Shown here: positions 63,481 to 64,000 of the stretch, piece by piece
Layout of the letters: each line of letters starts with the position of its first letter
Numbering within the stretch: position 1 is the stretch's first letter
Assembly: GCA_900323505.1 (NCBI GenBank)
Contig: OOIN01000003.1
Location: forward strand, 1,240,001 to 1,304,000
Length of the DNA: 64,000 nucleotides
From: Ustilago trichophora
Lineage: Eukaryota > Basidiomycota > Ustilaginomycetes > Ustilaginales > Ustilaginaceae
Direction of reading: 5' to 3'
Made by a program: the position numbers and the translations under genes
Notes under the pieces: model-generated
Databases searched by the model: none
The model's input: the letters and a program-made list of their open reading frames with translations, nothing else
What the model was told of the DNA's origin: nothing

Positions 63481-64000
63481 TTAGCGCTGGCCACCGCCAC
63501 CGCTCTTGGTAATCGCCACGGCCGCGAGCACGGCAACACCGAGGAAACCAATAGCTGCTGGCAGGGCAAGATCTTTGGGCAGAACACCGAACAGTAGCTC
63601 TTCGTCGGCTGCTGATGCCTTTCCGCTGATCTTCTTGGGTTTGCGCTTGACGCCCTCTTCCTCGTCATCGTCATGTGCGTGGGCTTCCTTTTCTTCTTCT
63701 TCGGCAACGGATTGCAGTTGGGCCTCAGCATTTTCTCTCGCTTGCTGACGCTTGCGCGCTCCCAATCCAGCAGCGGATGTAGCAGCAGCAGCGGCAGAGG
63801 AAGAAGAAGCGGCAGCTGTGCGGGCAGCTGCATCTTCCCATCCCCTACCGCCTTGGAGTAGCAACACTACACGATCGCGACCTTGCTTCCTCGCCACCTT
63901 GACTGCATCCTGCACGTCTCCATCGGCAGTGATCAGCACCACGTCATCCTCATCGTCTGTGTAGGCGAGCTGGAAGTCGTTCGGGTCGGGAACCTCGGCA
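63481..64000 (-). CDS. CBS/PB1-domain protein with C-terminal membrane anchor (5' part outside window)
   Basis: Stop at 63481; the frame stays open to the window edge. The visible start of the fragment is the end of a PB1 domain (DPNDFQLAYTDDEDDVVLIT, DVQDAVKVARKQGRDRVVLL). It is followed by an Ala-rich coiled-coil region, a charged linker and a final hydrophobic helix (ALPAAIGFLGVAVLAAVAIT) ending in a Gly-rich tail. This arrangement fits the fungal family of CBS-repeat plus PB1 proteins (S. pombe Mug70 type), whose CBS domains would lie upstream, beyond the window. The family assignment from the tail alone is reasonable but not certain. Confidence 0.7.
   Translation of the reverse strand, partial: AEVPDPNDFQLAYTDDEDDVVLITADGDVQDAVKVARKQGRDRVVLLLQGGRGWEDAAARTAAASSSSAAAAATSAAGLGARKRQQARENAEAQLQSVAEEEEKEAHAHDDDEEEGVKRKPKKISGKASAADEELLFGVLPKDLALPAAIGFLGVAVLAAVAITKSGGGGQR

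Overview
This window is a nuclear fungal sequence, most likely from a basidiomycete smut (Ustilaginaceae, Ustilago/Sporisorium type). Reasons seen in the sequence: intron-poor genes with short introns (GTRAGT donors, CAG/TAG acceptors), moderately high GC with no strong AT bias, a mitochondrial complex I subunit (so not Saccharomyces), a PSTAIRE-type Pho85/Cdk5 kinase, and a large CBS/PB1-type protein with a membrane tail. The species call is inference; no database search was possible.

Left part (1-28.3 kb) is a dense run of conserved housekeeping genes: the 3' exon of a small membrane protein; a two-exon NTF2-like/membrane protein; a Vps3/TGFBRAP1-like CORVET subunit divergent from the four-exon ESCRT ATPase VPS4; the Mtr10/transportin-3 importin; an LSB3/YSC84 SYLF-SH3 actin protein; mitochondrial succinyl-CoA ligase alpha (LSC1, two exons); the U3 snoRNP protein UTP5; a Pho85/Cdk5 kinase; an unrecognised probable mitochondrial protein; and the proteasome-tethering factor STS1/Cut8.

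28.3-36 kb is gene-poor. It holds three weakly conserved, intron-rich minus-strand gene models found here by matching splice phases (about 29.0-29.7, 30.15-31.3 and 32.4-33.1 kb), a cluster of TTCnnGAA palindromes, a hairpin and simple repeats. It ends in a cluster of four ACGCGT (MCB-like) sites 0.37-0.65 kb upstream of MCM3.

36-45.3 kb is conserved again: MCM3, ARMC8/Vid28 (GID ligase), complex I 30-kDa subunit (NDUFS3, two exons) and the spliceosomal BCAS2/SPF27 protein. From 45,591 to 50,803 lies a complete tyrosine-recombinase retrotransposon of the DIRS order, with split direct repeats A1-[gag, RT/RNase H, YR]-B1-A2-B2 whose copies read as identical. It sits inside what was a roughly 371-bp divergent promoter between BCAS2 and a multi-pass membrane protein gene.

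50.9-64 kb carries that membrane protein, a two-exon DUF1264/OBAP-family gene, a 3.5-kb non-coding stretch, a 1069-residue Zn(II)2Cys6 transcription factor, a pogo/Fot1-type DNA transposon with 42-bp terminal inverted repeats and TA target duplication (its transposase broken by a 19-bp tandem duplication), and at the right edge the 3' part of a CBS/PB1-domain membrane-anchored protein gene.
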